NCBI GenBank assembly: GCA_031279515.1
Contig: JAITII010000049.1
Coordinates: 1-64,000 of the forward strand
DNA length: 64,000 bases
DNA from: Deltaproteobacteria bacterium
Lineage (GTDB): Bacteria; Desulfobacterota; Desulfarculia; Adiutricales; Adiutricaceae
Direction of reading: 5' to 3'
The translations under genes and the position numbers were made by a program. The notes below the pieces were generated by a model. The model made no database searches and was not told the DNA's origin. It worked only from the letters and a program-made list of their open reading frames with translations. Of the stretch, positions 25,351 to 33,818 are shown piece after piece. Each line of letters starts with the position of its first letter. Position 1 is the first letter of the stretch.

Positions 25351-26388
25351 TTAGGTTTTGAGTCTCAAGCCAAGCTCTGTGGCTCTCAGGAGGTCTTTGG
25401 CAGGACCGAAAGACTGGTTTAGGCCTACGGCTTGCCTCAAGCATTCCTGCGCTTGAGGGATTTTGTTTAAATCGATATAGACCCGGGCTAGATTAAAGAG
25501 GATATTCTCGTCATCAGGGTGGACTTTCTTGGCCTTTTCGTAAGCCGCCACCGCATCATTCAACCTACCTTGGTGTCTATAGATTATTCCCAAAGTATTA
25601 TATACATTAGTAGTATTTGGGCGCAAGGTTAAAACGATATTTAGGATCTCCTCAGCCTCGTTTTCCTGGTCCAGGACCATGTGTAGTTCCGCAGCATGCT
25701 CCAGGCATTCCTGGGCCAAGTCTGCCTCTCCCAGCCTTTTGTAGATGATTCCCATCTGTTTGAAGGCCTTTGCGTGCTGGTTATTTATGGTGGTGGCTTT
25801 CCTAAAGTTATCTAAGGCCTCTTCCAGGTTCCCCCTCACCGAGAGTATATAGCCCATGTTGTAATAGACCTCAGCGTTATCCGAGAGCTCTAGGATATCA
25901 TTACAGGTCTGCAGGGCCTCGTCTAATTTACCTGTTTCTATTAATTCATTACATTTTTCATGTAATTGTTCTGCTTTTTCTATCTTTGGATCTAATTCTT
26001 GATATAATGTTTTAAGTACCTTCCTTTTGAAGGTCTCTGGCTCATAGGGAGCCTGCAAGATACTGTCCAGGCCTATCCTTCCTGCTTTGACTACGAAGCG
26101 TTCAATAAAACTCTCGCTATAGACTATCACCATGGTCTTGGTTTCGTCCAATCCCTCCTGCTGCTTTATGAGTGACAAGATGGAAAACCCGGAGATATCC
26201 GGCATGTTCTGGGAAATGATAAGGAGGTCAGGCTTAAAGTTCCTCACCATAGCCAAGGCCTCAGAGCCACTTTCGGCATAGAGGTTTTGGAAAAAGCCCA
26301 TCTCTTGCAAAAGTGAGGCGTTTTTATCCAGCGACTCCAATTCGGAGTCAGCAAGTAAGATCGTAGGTTGACCTTTAGGTGATTTCAA
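25351..26388 (-). CDS. Pseudo-receiver domain plus TPR protein
   Basis: A 345-residue protein. Residues 8-128 have the response-regulator receiver fold, but the phosphorylation apparatus is degenerate: the acceptor Asp position is Ser59 (DLLIISQNMP), the second acidic residue of the pocket is Ser15 (LLADSE), and the conserved Lys before Pro is Ala113 (LQAPYEP). Residues 130-340 contain about five TPRs (ALQTCNDILELSDNAEVYYN, AFKQMGIIYKRLGEADLAQE and NTLGIIYRHQGRLNDAVAAY are clear). It should act as a phosphorylation-independent scaffold. First gene of an operon with the PilZ and FG-GAP genes, 13 and about 80 bp apart. Related receiver-TPR proteins are frequent in Deltaproteobacteria. Confidence 0.85.
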   Translation of the reverse strand: MKSPKGQPTILLADSELESLDKNASLLQEMGFFQNLYAESGSEALAMVRNFKPDLLIISQNMPDISGFSILSLIKQQEGLDETKTMVIVYSESFIERFVVKAGRIGLDSILQAPYEPETFKRKVLKTLYQELDPKIEKAEQLHEKCNELIETGKLDEALQTCNDILELSDNAEVYYNMGYILSVRGNLEEALDNFRKATTINNQHAKAFKQMGIIYKRLGEADLAQECLEHAAELHMVLDQENEAEEILNIVLTLRPNTTNVYNTLGIIYRHQGRLNDAVAAYEKAKKVHPDDENILFNLARVYIDLNKIPQAQECLRQAVGLNQSFGPAKDLLRATELGLRLKT

Positions 26389-26713
26389 GGGAATCCCGCA
26401 TTTAGCTCTAGGGTAGAGCCCGATTTAAGCTTTAACTTTAAAGGCTATTTAGCCTTTCAGCTTTTAGTATACTTTGGTGGCTGGATAAAAAAATTGAGAA
26501 GCCAAGGTGGATAAAAAATAGTCTTGAAAATGTAAAAATTTTGAGTGAAAAATCAAGGGGAGCTGGCCTTCTAGGCCTTGGATGTCAATTTACAATTGGC
26601 AAGGGTAGGGCTAAGAGCCAGATAGCTCTAAAGCTAAAAAGTAAGTGGGTCTGGAGACTGGGGGCTAGAAATATCTTCAGTTAAGGGATTTCTGGTGGGC
26701 GCCTTGAGGCGAA
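26389..26713. other. Gap with short hairpin, no gene
   Basis: Between the pseudo-receiver gene and the leuC end. It holds a hairpin AAAGGCT-ATTT-AGCCTTT at 26440-26457 and a GCGCCT-TG-AGGCG hairpin just after the leuC stop, which may terminate leuC. No coding potential is evident. Confidence 0.4.
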
Positions 26714-28102
26714 TTAGTACCCTACTATCCTTCCGGCTAAGGCACTGGCTGCGGCAATCTCTGGAGAGGCCAAGTGGGTTTTAGAGCCGCGGCCTTGGCG
26801 GCCTTCAAAGTTGCGGTTGGAGGTGGAGACGCAGCGTTTGCCTGGAGGGACTATGTCCGGGTTCATGCCGAGACACATGGAGCAGCCTGGCTCCCGCCAT
26901 TGGCAGCCCGCATCTAGAAAAATCTTATCTAAGCCATCTTTTTCAGCCTCCCTTTTGACAAGCCCGGAGCCAGGAACTACCAAAACCGTAACGCCTTCTT
27001 TTACCTTTTTGCCCTTTAGAATCTTGCTGGCTTCCAGGAGATCCCCGTAGCGGCCATTGGTGCATGAGCCTATGAAGACATAGTCCACTTCTATATCCGA
27101 GATCTTAGTTCCAGGCTTCAGACCCTGGTAAGCCAAGGCATTTTTAGCGGCTTCGAGCTCCTCATCTGTTGAAAAGTCTTTGAGGCTCGGAACAGCAGAA
27201 TCTATAGGGACACTTTGGGCCGGATTTGTCCCCCAGGTGATCCGGGGTTTTAGGCTGCTAATATCAATAGTTATTGTCCTATCAAAGATATAGTCGGGAT
27301 CGCTTGTTAAGGTCTTCCAAAACTCTACTGCTAATTTGAAATCCTCGCCCTGGGGGGCGTAGGGTTTCCCCTCCAGGTAGCTGAAGGTTACCTCGTCGGG
27401 GGCTATAAGTCCTATGCGGGCCCCACATTCGATGGACATATTGGCTATGGTGAGCCGCCCATCCATATCCATAGCCCTAATGGCTTCACCCCTATACTCT
27501 ATGGCGCAACCTGTTGCCCCTGCTACCCCCAGCTTATTTATGACATAGAGTATCAGATCCTTGGCGCTGGCCCGGTCTGGCATCTTTCCTACAATTTCCA
27601 CGGCAAAATTTAGGGGTTTGCGCTGCAGGAGGGTCTGGGTGGCAAGGACATGTTCCACCTCGCTGGTACCAATGCCCATAGCAAGAGCCCCCAAGGCTCC
27701 ATGGGTGGCCGTGTGGCTATCTCCGCAAACAACAGTGTGCCCGGGCAGGATTAGACCCTCTTCAGGCATAGTCACATGGATAACCCCTTGACGGGGGTCA
27801 GTATCCCCAAAAAAGACATGGAGTCCAAATTCACTCTGGTTGCGCTCCAAGGCAGCCAACTGGGCCTCGGCAACTGCATCTTTAAGCGGCCTAGATCTAT
27901 CATCGGTTGGAATGGAGTGATCGATTACCCCGCAAGTTAGATCCGGCCTTCTTACCCTCCTACCTTTAGCCCTTAATGACTCAAAGGCTTGGTTGGAGGT
28001 AACTTCGTGCACAAGATGGCGGTCGATGTAGATAAGATCCGGCATATCCGGTTCGCTGGCAACTAGATGGGTGCTCCAAACTTTATCTAAAAGAGAAGGC
28101 AT
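26714..28102 (-). CDS. leuC: 3-isopropylmalate dehydratase large subunit
   Basis: A 462-residue aconitase-family enzyme that isomerises 2- and 3-isopropylmalate in leucine synthesis, using a [4Fe-4S] cluster. Cluster cysteines lie in FIGSCTNGRYGDL and GCSMCLGMNPD, and the substrate Arg lies in STSNRNFEGRQG. GDSHTATHGALG and GTSEVEHVLATQ are further aconitase motifs. The start is ATG at 28102 (MPSLLDKVWSTHLV), giving normal family length; an open frame continues to 28309 but shows no homology and a weak start. The small subunit gene leuD is not adjacent on either side, which is unusual because the pair is normally together. Homoaconitase or citraconate-type relatives are less likely given the long bacterial LeuC form. 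Confidence 0.93.
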   Translation of the reverse strand: MPSLLDKVWSTHLVASEPDMPDLIYIDRHLVHEVTSNQAFESLRAKGRRVRRPDLTCGVIDHSIPTDDRSRPLKDAVAEAQLAALERNQSEFGLHVFFGDTDPRQGVIHVTMPEEGLILPGHTVVCGDSHTATHGALGALAMGIGTSEVEHVLATQTLLQRKPLNFAVEIVGKMPDRASAKDLILYVINKLGVAGATGCAIEYRGEAIRAMDMDGRLTIANMSIECGARIGLIAPDEVTFSYLEGKPYAPQGEDFKLAVEFWKTLTSDPDYIFDRTITIDISSLKPRITWGTNPAQSVPIDSAVPSLKDFSTDEELEAAKNALAYQGLKPGTKISDIEVDYVFIGSCTNGRYGDLLEASKILKGKKVKEGVTVLVVPGSGLVKREAEKDGLDKIFLDAGCQWREPGCSMCLGMNPDIVPPGKRCVSTSNRNFEGRQGRGSKTHLASPEIAAASALAGRIVGY

Positions 28103-29000
28103 AATATACTTTCTATATAAATTAATATAAATTTGCGAAATTTTAATAAAAATTATCAAACTCCGATAATTTTTTTCTAGTTTATCATTTTTTTTGCCGT
28201 AATGCAAGGAGGCATTTGGCAGCAAGTATGCTAGTAACTTTAGTTTAGAGCTATTAAGTCCCTTTTTGTGCCATCTGCTAATGGCCACCCATAGCCTCTT
28301 ATGAGTCAAGATATAAGGTGGAATTTGGCAAGCTATACAATTTAGAGAGGATATCTGTTAAAATAAGCAGCCTTTTGATAATCATCAAATTTTATTTTTT
28401 TACATATGTTCCCCTCCCCCAGGACCCAAATATAGCTGCCCACCTTTAAGGGCAAAAAAACCCTTTGGAAAACTCATGAAAACACTCTTTTCTACCTATT
28501 TTAGAGCTTATAACTGGCAGTTTGCCGATAATCTTGTAAAAAATTTGGCCTTTCTTGTTTTTAAAAACATAAGCAATAGGTCCTGTAAGCCCCGTATTAA
28601 TCGGCTGTCCTGGGGTATTATATTCATGGTGCCAATGAGCCTTAAAGTTGGAATCCCAAAAATAGCTTCCAATCCTCTAGGCTAAGCTTAAAAACCTCTC
28701 TTATCCCTTCTTTTCGAAGGAGTTTTGTGAAGTAGTTTCTCATAAATTTCATATAATATTATGATATTAGCCTCATTAGCCTAAAAAAGTTGTTTTGCCT
28801 ACAGATTTTTAGCTTAAGTATAACCTTGATCACAAGGTAAAAAGGACCTTTATAACCAGAGATACCGTTCTTTATACTATATACTATTGATATTACATTA
28901 TATTACTACTAAATATTCTATATCTCTTTTTATCTGGAATTCTTTAAGCTTTTTACGTAGTCATCAACCTTTAACATTCTAATTTTTGGAATTTTGTCTC
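28103..29000. other. 0.9-kb gap between leuC and metV
   Basis: Divergent promoter region for leuC and metV, very A/T-rich at both ends. A CTTTAAGGG-CAAAAAAA-CCCTTTGG hairpin-like sequence lies near 28440. An open frame at 28476-28685 encodes nothing recognisable. Confidence 0.45.
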
Positions 29001-29693
29001 ATGATAATAGCCGAGAGAAAACCTATTAGCGAGATAGAGTCTTTTATCCAAGACGCCTCAAAAGTCCTAATCCTTGGCTGTCGGGGTTGCGTTACCGTGT
29101 GTAACGCTGGTGGGACTAAAGAAGTGGAAGTCTTAGCATCCCTCTTGCGCCTTTCCGCCCAAAAAGAAGGGAGAAAAGTAACTATAGATGAGCGTACTCT
29201 AGAGCGCCAATGCGATCCCGAGTATGTAGAGGAGATAAATGGTATCTTAAGCGGCTATGACGTCATCTTAAGCATGGCCTGCTCCATAGGACCCCAGTTT
29301 CTCACAAGGCGCTATCCTCACCAGAGGTTCTATCCTGCCTTAAACACCTCTTTTCTGGGGGGAGCCATGGCACACGGCATTTGGTCTGAGCATTGCCAGG
29401 CCTGTGGGGACTGTATCATCCACAAGTTTGGTGGCATGTGCCCTATCTCCCGCTGTGCCAAAAGCCTCCTTAACGGCCCTTGTGGGGGTTCGGCTGACGG
29501 CTTTTGCGAGATCTCCCGGGATGTTGAATGCGTCTGGCAGCATATTGCCAAGTGGATGATGGAAAATTATGATACAGCTCCCTCCGGCTCCAATGAAGCC
29601 GATAATGCCAGTAACTTTCCCCCCATTAAGGACTGGAGTCGCAACCGAGACGGCGGTCCCCGTAAAATAGTACGGGAAGACCTGACAAAATGA
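29001..29693 (+). CDS. metV: MetV, iron-sulfur/zinc partner of methylenetetrahydrofolate reductase
   Basis: A 230-residue Cys-rich protein that forms a complex with MetF in acetogens and other anaerobes. The N-terminus MIIAERKPISEIE and CRGCVTVCNAGG (C27, C30, C34) are family features. The C-terminal half holds CQACGDC, MCPISRCAKSLLNGPCGG and GFCE, the MTHFR_C-type metal site. The start is taken as ATG at 29001, because homologous proteins begin MI(V/I)A(D/E)RKP; a TTG at 28986 is also open. The stop overlaps the metF ATG by 4 bp, so the two are translationally coupled. MetV carries a cluster that lets MetF take or give electrons to other carriers than NADH. Confidence 0.9.
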   Translation: MIIAERKPISEIESFIQDASKVLILGCRGCVTVCNAGGTKEVEVLASLLRLSAQKEGRKVTIDERTLERQCDPEYVEEINGILSGYDVILSMACSIGPQFLTRRYPHQRFYPALNTSFLGGAMAHGIWSEHCQACGDCIIHKFGGMCPISRCAKSLLNGPCGGSADGFCEISRDVECVWQHIAKWMMENYDTAPSGSNEADNASNFPPIKDWSRNRDGGPRKIVREDLTK

Positions 29694-30631
29694 GTGAAAA
29701 GACGCAAAATTCCAGTAATTTACAAAAGATTTTGGCCGCCGGCCACTTCGCGGTTACCGGAGAATTGGGGCCCCCTCGTTCAGCTGATGGCGGAAATGTT
29801 AAAGAAAAAGCTGGCCATTTATCCGGTTTTGTAGATGCGGTAAATATCACAGACAATCAAACAGCTATAGTGCGCATGTCCTCTATGGCCGCCAGTGCCA
29901 TAGCTCTAAGCTGTGGCTTAGAGCCCATCTATCAGTTGGTCGCTCGCGATCGCAATCGCATAGCCCTACAGTCGGATCTCTTGGGCGCCTATGCCTTGGG
30001 CATTAGAAATGTCCTGGCCTTGACAGGTGACCACCAACGTTTTGGGGATCACCCCCAAGCGAAAAATGTCTATGACCTGGACTCTGTGAGTCTAATTGCC
30101 ACAATCAGAAAGTTGACCGACGAGGGAAAGTTGCTTTCTGGTCATGAAATGCCGCCTGAAGGGCGGCCCCATTTCTTCATAGGGGCTGCCTATAACCCTT
30201 TCGCCGACCCGGAGGAATACAGGGTCTTAAGGGCAGCGAAAAAAATAAAGGCTGGGGCCAATTTTCTTCAGAGTCAGTGCATCTACGATCTAGAAAGATA
30301 TGCCCGCTTCATGAAAAGAGCAGTAGATATGGGTTTGACGGAAAAATGTTATTTTCTGGCAGGTATTACCCCCCTAAAATCCCTGGGTATGGCTAAATAC
30401 ATGCGGGACAAGGTCCCTGGCATCACCATCCCCCCCGAGTACATAAAGCGTCTAGAAGGAGTTCCCCGAGACAAACAGGCTGAAGAGGGCATCCAAATGG
30501 CCTTGGAAGAGATAGAGTTCTTAAGGTCCCTGCCCGGCGTTGCCGGGGTCCACCTCATGTTTGTGGAATGGGAGCATATGGTACCTTCCATTGCCACCCG
30601 GGCGCATCTTGCTCCCAGGCCGGAGTTTTAG
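29690..30631 (+). CDS. metF: 5,10-methylenetetrahydrofolate reductase
   Basis: A 313-residue TIM-barrel flavoprotein that reduces methylene-THF to methyl-THF, either for methionine or for the methyl branch of the Wood-Ljungdahl pathway. The catalytic-Glu region is VTGELGPPRS (residues 22-31), and the FAD/folate segment ALTGDHQRFGDHP is intact. FIGAAYNPF, FLQSQCIYDLERY and YFLAGITPL are further MetF landmarks. It overlaps metV (ATGA). With an Hdr/MvhD-type bifurcating operon and a corrinoid adenosyltransferase in the same window, C1 energy metabolism is a reasonable inference. CO dehydrogenase/acetyl-CoA synthase genes are not here. Confidence 0.95.
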   Translation: MSEKTQNSSNLQKILAAGHFAVTGELGPPRSADGGNVKEKAGHLSGFVDAVNITDNQTAIVRMSSMAASAIALSCGLEPIYQLVARDRNRIALQSDLLGAYALGIRNVLALTGDHQRFGDHPQAKNVYDLDSVSLIATIRKLTDEGKLLSGHEMPPEGRPHFFIGAAYNPFADPEEYRVLRAAKKIKAGANFLQSQCIYDLERYARFMKRAVDMGLTEKCYFLAGITPLKSLGMAKYMRDKVPGITIPPEYIKRLEGVPRDKQAEEGIQMALEEIEFLRSLPGVAGVHLMFVEWEHMVPSIATRAHLAPRPEF

Positions 30632-31036
30632 TCACCAAAAATCCAAGGGATAAACTTTTGCCTTTAAAATGGATAGGCGTCCCCAAAACCAGGGCGCCTT
30701 AAGCAGCTAAAACGCAAAGTAGGAAGGCGATACCACTACACCTGGTAGTTAAAAAAATATAAAACCTATATTTTCATGGCTAAAAGACCGCTCCCCTTCT
30801 TCTACGCTCCTTATGGAGGGTCCTCAATAGCTAAAAGTAAAATCCCCTTTCCTTTGCGGCTCTGCGCGCAAGGTGCTATAATCATTCGGCTTAACGAATT
30901 CAGTTGAGTTTTGCTAGATTTTTGGTTTTTCTTTTTGCCGCTCTATTCTTTTTGTGGCACTTTTTCGGTACCAAGGGACAATTTTAACTGTACCCTAAAA
31001 AGAATCATACTTAACCATTATTAACCTGGAGTTGCA
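30632..31036. other. Gap after metF, hairpin but no gene
   Basis: A strong hairpin (AGGCG-T-CCC ... GGG-CGCCT) lies near 30675-30700, about 45 bases after metF; it has no U-tract, so it is an uncertain terminator. Nothing else is recognised. Confidence 0.4.
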
Positions 31037-31282
31037 ATGTCCGATAACTACCCCAAAACCAGTGCAATTGAAAAAAACTGCCACGACAGCGAATGTACAG
31101 AAAAAATAGCAGGGCTTACAAGCGAGCAGAAAGATCTTTTCAAGAAGTTTACCTATTGCCCATACTGCTCGGAAGAACTTATTTTAATCTGCCAGAACTG
31201 CCGAGAACAACTGGATTCCCCCGATTATCGCTTCTGCCCCTGGTGCGGCGCGCGATTCGTAGAAGATGACGAAGAAAAGTAG
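31037..31282 (+). CDS. Small double zinc-ribbon protein
   Basis: An 81-residue protein with C15/C20 and three CxxC pairs: CPYC (41-44), CQNC (52-55) and CPWC (67-70). The last two pairs with the first form zinc-ribbon knuckles; the C-terminus is acidic. Such proteins usually bind nucleic acid or protein partners, but no function can be assigned. CTGGAG lies 6 bases upstream of the ATG. It is 47 bp upstream of the phosphoglycerate kinase gene on the same strand and may be co-transcribed with it. A second, larger zinc-ribbon protein is at 53.0 kb. Confidence 0.8.
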   Translation: MSDNYPKTSAIEKNCHDSECTEKIAGLTSEQKDLFKKFTYCPYCSEELILICQNCREQLDSPDYRFCPWCGARFVEDDEEK

Positions 31283-31329
31283 CTCATTTTTTTATTAATT
31301 TCCTAGCCAGGAAAACTGGAGAAACTTCT

Positions 31330-32619
31330 ATGAGTAACTTAGATCCCCGCCTTCCCCTCATTCAAAATTTCGATTTAAACGGCAAGACTGTCCTGGCACG
31401 TGTGGATCACAATGTTGTCGAAAAGGGTGAAATAAAAGACCCCTTTCGCATCGACTCCACTTTCGGGCTCATCCATTACATAGCCTCCAAGGGCGGTTTT
31501 CCTATCCTCATGACCCACGTGGGTCGCACCAGGGACAAAAAGACCGGGCATATAAAGACCGGTGACTCCACCTCCGTGGCGCCCATTGTGGAGTACCTGG
31601 AGCGCAAGTTAGCTGGCGGCTTTGTGATCCCCCAACTACCAATAGATCCTGACCTGGGCATCTTGTCTCTGGACATAAATGTCCTTTCCCCCTTGATTGC
31701 AGAGCTAAAAGCCCGCAAGATAGGCGGCATTTATCTGCCCAACACCCGCTGGTTTGCCGGCGAAGAGTCCAAGGACGACAAGACCAAGGCGCTTGCCGCT
31801 GACTTTGCCAAGATTGCCGACATCTTTGTCAACGACGCCTTTGGCTCCTGGCAACCCCACGCCTCCACCTATGACGTGGTCTCCCAGCTCCCATCGGCAG
31901 CGGGTTTTCTCATGCAAAAGGAGCTCATTAACCTGGATCAGGTGTTAAACCCCAAGGCTCCCTTTTTGGGGGTAGTCGCCGGCGCCAAATACGACACCAA
32001 GATAGGTCCATTAATGAAGCTCTACGAGAAGGTGGATTACCTCCTCTTAGGCGGGGTAATCTATAATGCCTTCTTGAGCGCCAAGTACGACGTCACCATA
32101 AATGGCGTGGACGCTGAAGACGTTAAGCTCGCCAAGGACCTGGTGGCTAAAGACAAGGAAACGGGAAAGATCTTAGAGCCTGGGGCCTTAGTGGAATCCG
32201 AGCTCTTAGATAGCCGGGATCCCCAAAAGGTCAAGGTGGTCTATACTAAAGACTTTGCCGCTGGCCAGAAATATCATTACTTCCTGGACGTGGCGCCGGA
32301 ATCCTTCAATGACCCCAAGATAGCCGAGGCCATTTCCTCCTCTAAGACTATCTTTGTAAACGCTGTCATGGGATTTACCCCCAACTTCTTTGAAGGCAGC
32401 CATCGCTTCTACTCAGACGTGGGAAAGAACAAAGAGGCCAGAAAGCTCTTTGGCGGCGGAGATACCCTCCAGGAACTGAAGAACCTCAACCCCGGCACCT
32501 ACATGAAGGCCCTAGACGACCCCAGCTGGTACTTTTTCACTGGAGGCGGCGCGGTTTTAACTGCCATTGAAAGCGGAGCCTACGGGATTAAGCCCGTGGA
32601 AGCCTTACTAAAGAAGTAG
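31330..32619 (+). CDS. pgk: Phosphoglycerate kinase, divergent form
   Basis: A 429-residue glycolytic/gluconeogenic kinase that interconverts 1,3-bisphosphoglycerate and 3-phosphoglycerate. N-lobe: RVDHN (24-28), R40, THVGRT (R66), LPNTRW (R140). C-lobe: AGAKYDTK (K220), FGGGDTLQEL and FTGGGAVLTAIESG. These are recognisable, but several standard residues differ: the usual A-H-R-x-H-(A/S)-S segment reads GSWQPHAST (172-180), so the fourth basic-patch Arg is missing, and many loops are extended against the usual 390-400 residues. Otherwise the active-site Asp/Asn/Arg set is present, so it is probably a functional but far-diverged PGK. There is no gap or tpi gene next to it; the next gene is pncC. 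Confidence 0.85.
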   Translation: MSNLDPRLPLIQNFDLNGKTVLARVDHNVVEKGEIKDPFRIDSTFGLIHYIASKGGFPILMTHVGRTRDKKTGHIKTGDSTSVAPIVEYLERKLAGGFVIPQLPIDPDLGILSLDINVLSPLIAELKARKIGGIYLPNTRWFAGEESKDDKTKALAADFAKIADIFVNDAFGSWQPHASTYDVVSQLPSAAGFLMQKELINLDQVLNPKAPFLGVVAGAKYDTKIGPLMKLYEKVDYLLLGGVIYNAFLSAKYDVTINGVDAEDVKLAKDLVAKDKETGKILEPGALVESELLDSRDPQKVKVVYTKDFAAGQKYHYFLDVAPESFNDPKIAEAISSSKTIFVNAVMGFTPNFFEGSHRFYSDVGKNKEARKLFGGGDTLQELKNLNPGTYMKALDDPSWYFFTGGGAVLTAIESGAYGIKPVEALLKK

Positions 32620-32700
32620 GGTTTTTTAGCCTTGCTTTAATGTTTTAACGAGGTTTTGCCTCTTAGAGCGTATAGAGTTTTAAGTTTTTATTTGAGAGTA

Positions 32701-32740
32701 CCCCCCCTTTTTAGAGCAAATAAGCTCTAAAAAGGGGGGG
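32701..32740. terminator. Perfect C7/G7-rich hairpin after pgk
   Basis: Arms CCCCCCCTTTTTAGAGC and complement (17 bp, no mismatch) with loop AAATAA, 80 bases after the pgk stop. It is followed by GCTTAAAT, not a U-run, so termination would not be classical; it may protect the 3' end or act as a processing site. Confidence 0.6.
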
Positions 32741-32771
32741 GCTTAAATATGGGATCCAAAGGACTTAAGTA

Positions 32772-33293
32772 TTGCCTCAAAACCCACCTATTTTAGAGAG
32801 TCTCACCTTCCCGGCTCCCTATATCTTGCAAAAGGTAGCACCAATAGCCGCTCTCTTAATAAGAGAGAAGCTCACCATTGCAACAGCTGAAAGCTTAACA
32901 TCAGGGCTAATAGCAGCCTCCCTTACCTCTATTGCCGGAAGCTCCGCCTACTTTTTAGCCGGTTTTAACACCTATTCCAATGAATCTAAAGAACGTTTTC
33001 TGGAAGTACCAGAGGAGATCATAGCCCGCTCTGGAGCCGTGAGTAGGCAATGTTCCGAAGCCATGGCTCAAAACGCCAGAAGGCTAGTGGGAGCGGATCT
33101 GGGCTTGTCCTCCACAGGCATTGCCGGCCCCGACGGCGCAACAGCTACCAAACCCGTGGGCCTAGTCTACTTAACTGTAACTGGAGCTAAAAACACCTTT
33201 ACGGAAAGGAATATTTACTCCGGTAGCCGCCATGAGGTGACTATAGCCAGCGTCTTGGGAGCCTTGGAGCTTTTGGAAAAATACCTTGCTTGA
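32772..33293 (+). CDS. pncC: PncC/CinA C-terminal-type nicotinamide-nucleotide amidase
   Basis: A 173-residue stand-alone CinA C-terminal domain, the family that deamidates NMN in the pyridine-nucleotide salvage cycle. ATAESLTSGLIAASLTSIAG holds the catalytic Ser, followed by FNTYSNESKERFL and STGIAGPDGATATKPVGLVY, all in family order and at normal length. The start is TTG with AAAGGA about 9 bases upstream. It follows the pgk hairpin. No CinA COG1058 domain is attached. Ends before a 525-bp gap. Confidence 0.9.
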   Translation: MPQNPPILESLTFPAPYILQKVAPIAALLIREKLTIATAESLTSGLIAASLTSIAGSSAYFLAGFNTYSNESKERFLEVPEEIIARSGAVSRQCSEAMAQNARRLVGADLGLSSTGIAGPDGATATKPVGLVYLTVTGAKNTFTERNIYSGSRHEVTIASVLGALELLEKYLA

Positions 33294-33818
33294 TCTTGGA
33301 GGGCTTATTTTTAGTAATGCTTCTAATACAGTTGCCTACAAGTTACTAGTGGGGTAAAAAAAAGGCTTTTTAGCCTAAAACAGCACTAAGAAGCGGGAAA
33401 AAACCCGAAAAATAGAAAAGCTCTCGTGCAAATTAATGGATTATAGATCTTATTAAGTTACGAGCACAAAAGGGGAAAGGGAAGTTAAAAGTCTTAATTT
33501 TTAGTAAAAACTTAATTAATTATCACCTGCGCAGAAAAAAATCTCAAGATGAAAATAGAAAGGAAAATTATGTAGATGAAATCCTGGCTATACATAGTTA
33601 AGCTTCAAGCTATAAGTAAAAGAAAAAAGATATTGGAAGGTATTTGTACAGGTTCTATATATAGAAACAACTTGATATCAAGATAATACTGAGCTTTTAT
33701 TCCATAATGTTCTATGAGGTGTTGAATAAGTAATATTTAAAAATTTTGATATCTCAAATTTCAATTTTCATTTCTAAACTAGAAATTAAAGTTTTATGAT
33801 TTCAGAGGTAACGATAAA
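33294..33818. other. Gap upstream of the DUF6361 module
   Basis: A/T-rich. It has a small hairpin AGGCT-TTTT-AGCCT at 33363-33376 and probably the promoter of the three-gene module. No gene is seen. Confidence 0.4.

Noticed and set aside
28103-28309. N-terminal extension of leuC
   Set aside because: LeuC homologues start at MPSLLDK-type sequence and the extension looks like A/T-rich gap DNA.
28476-28685. 69-residue open frame in the leuC-metV gap
   Set aside because: No RBS, no homology I recognise, and composition like the gap.
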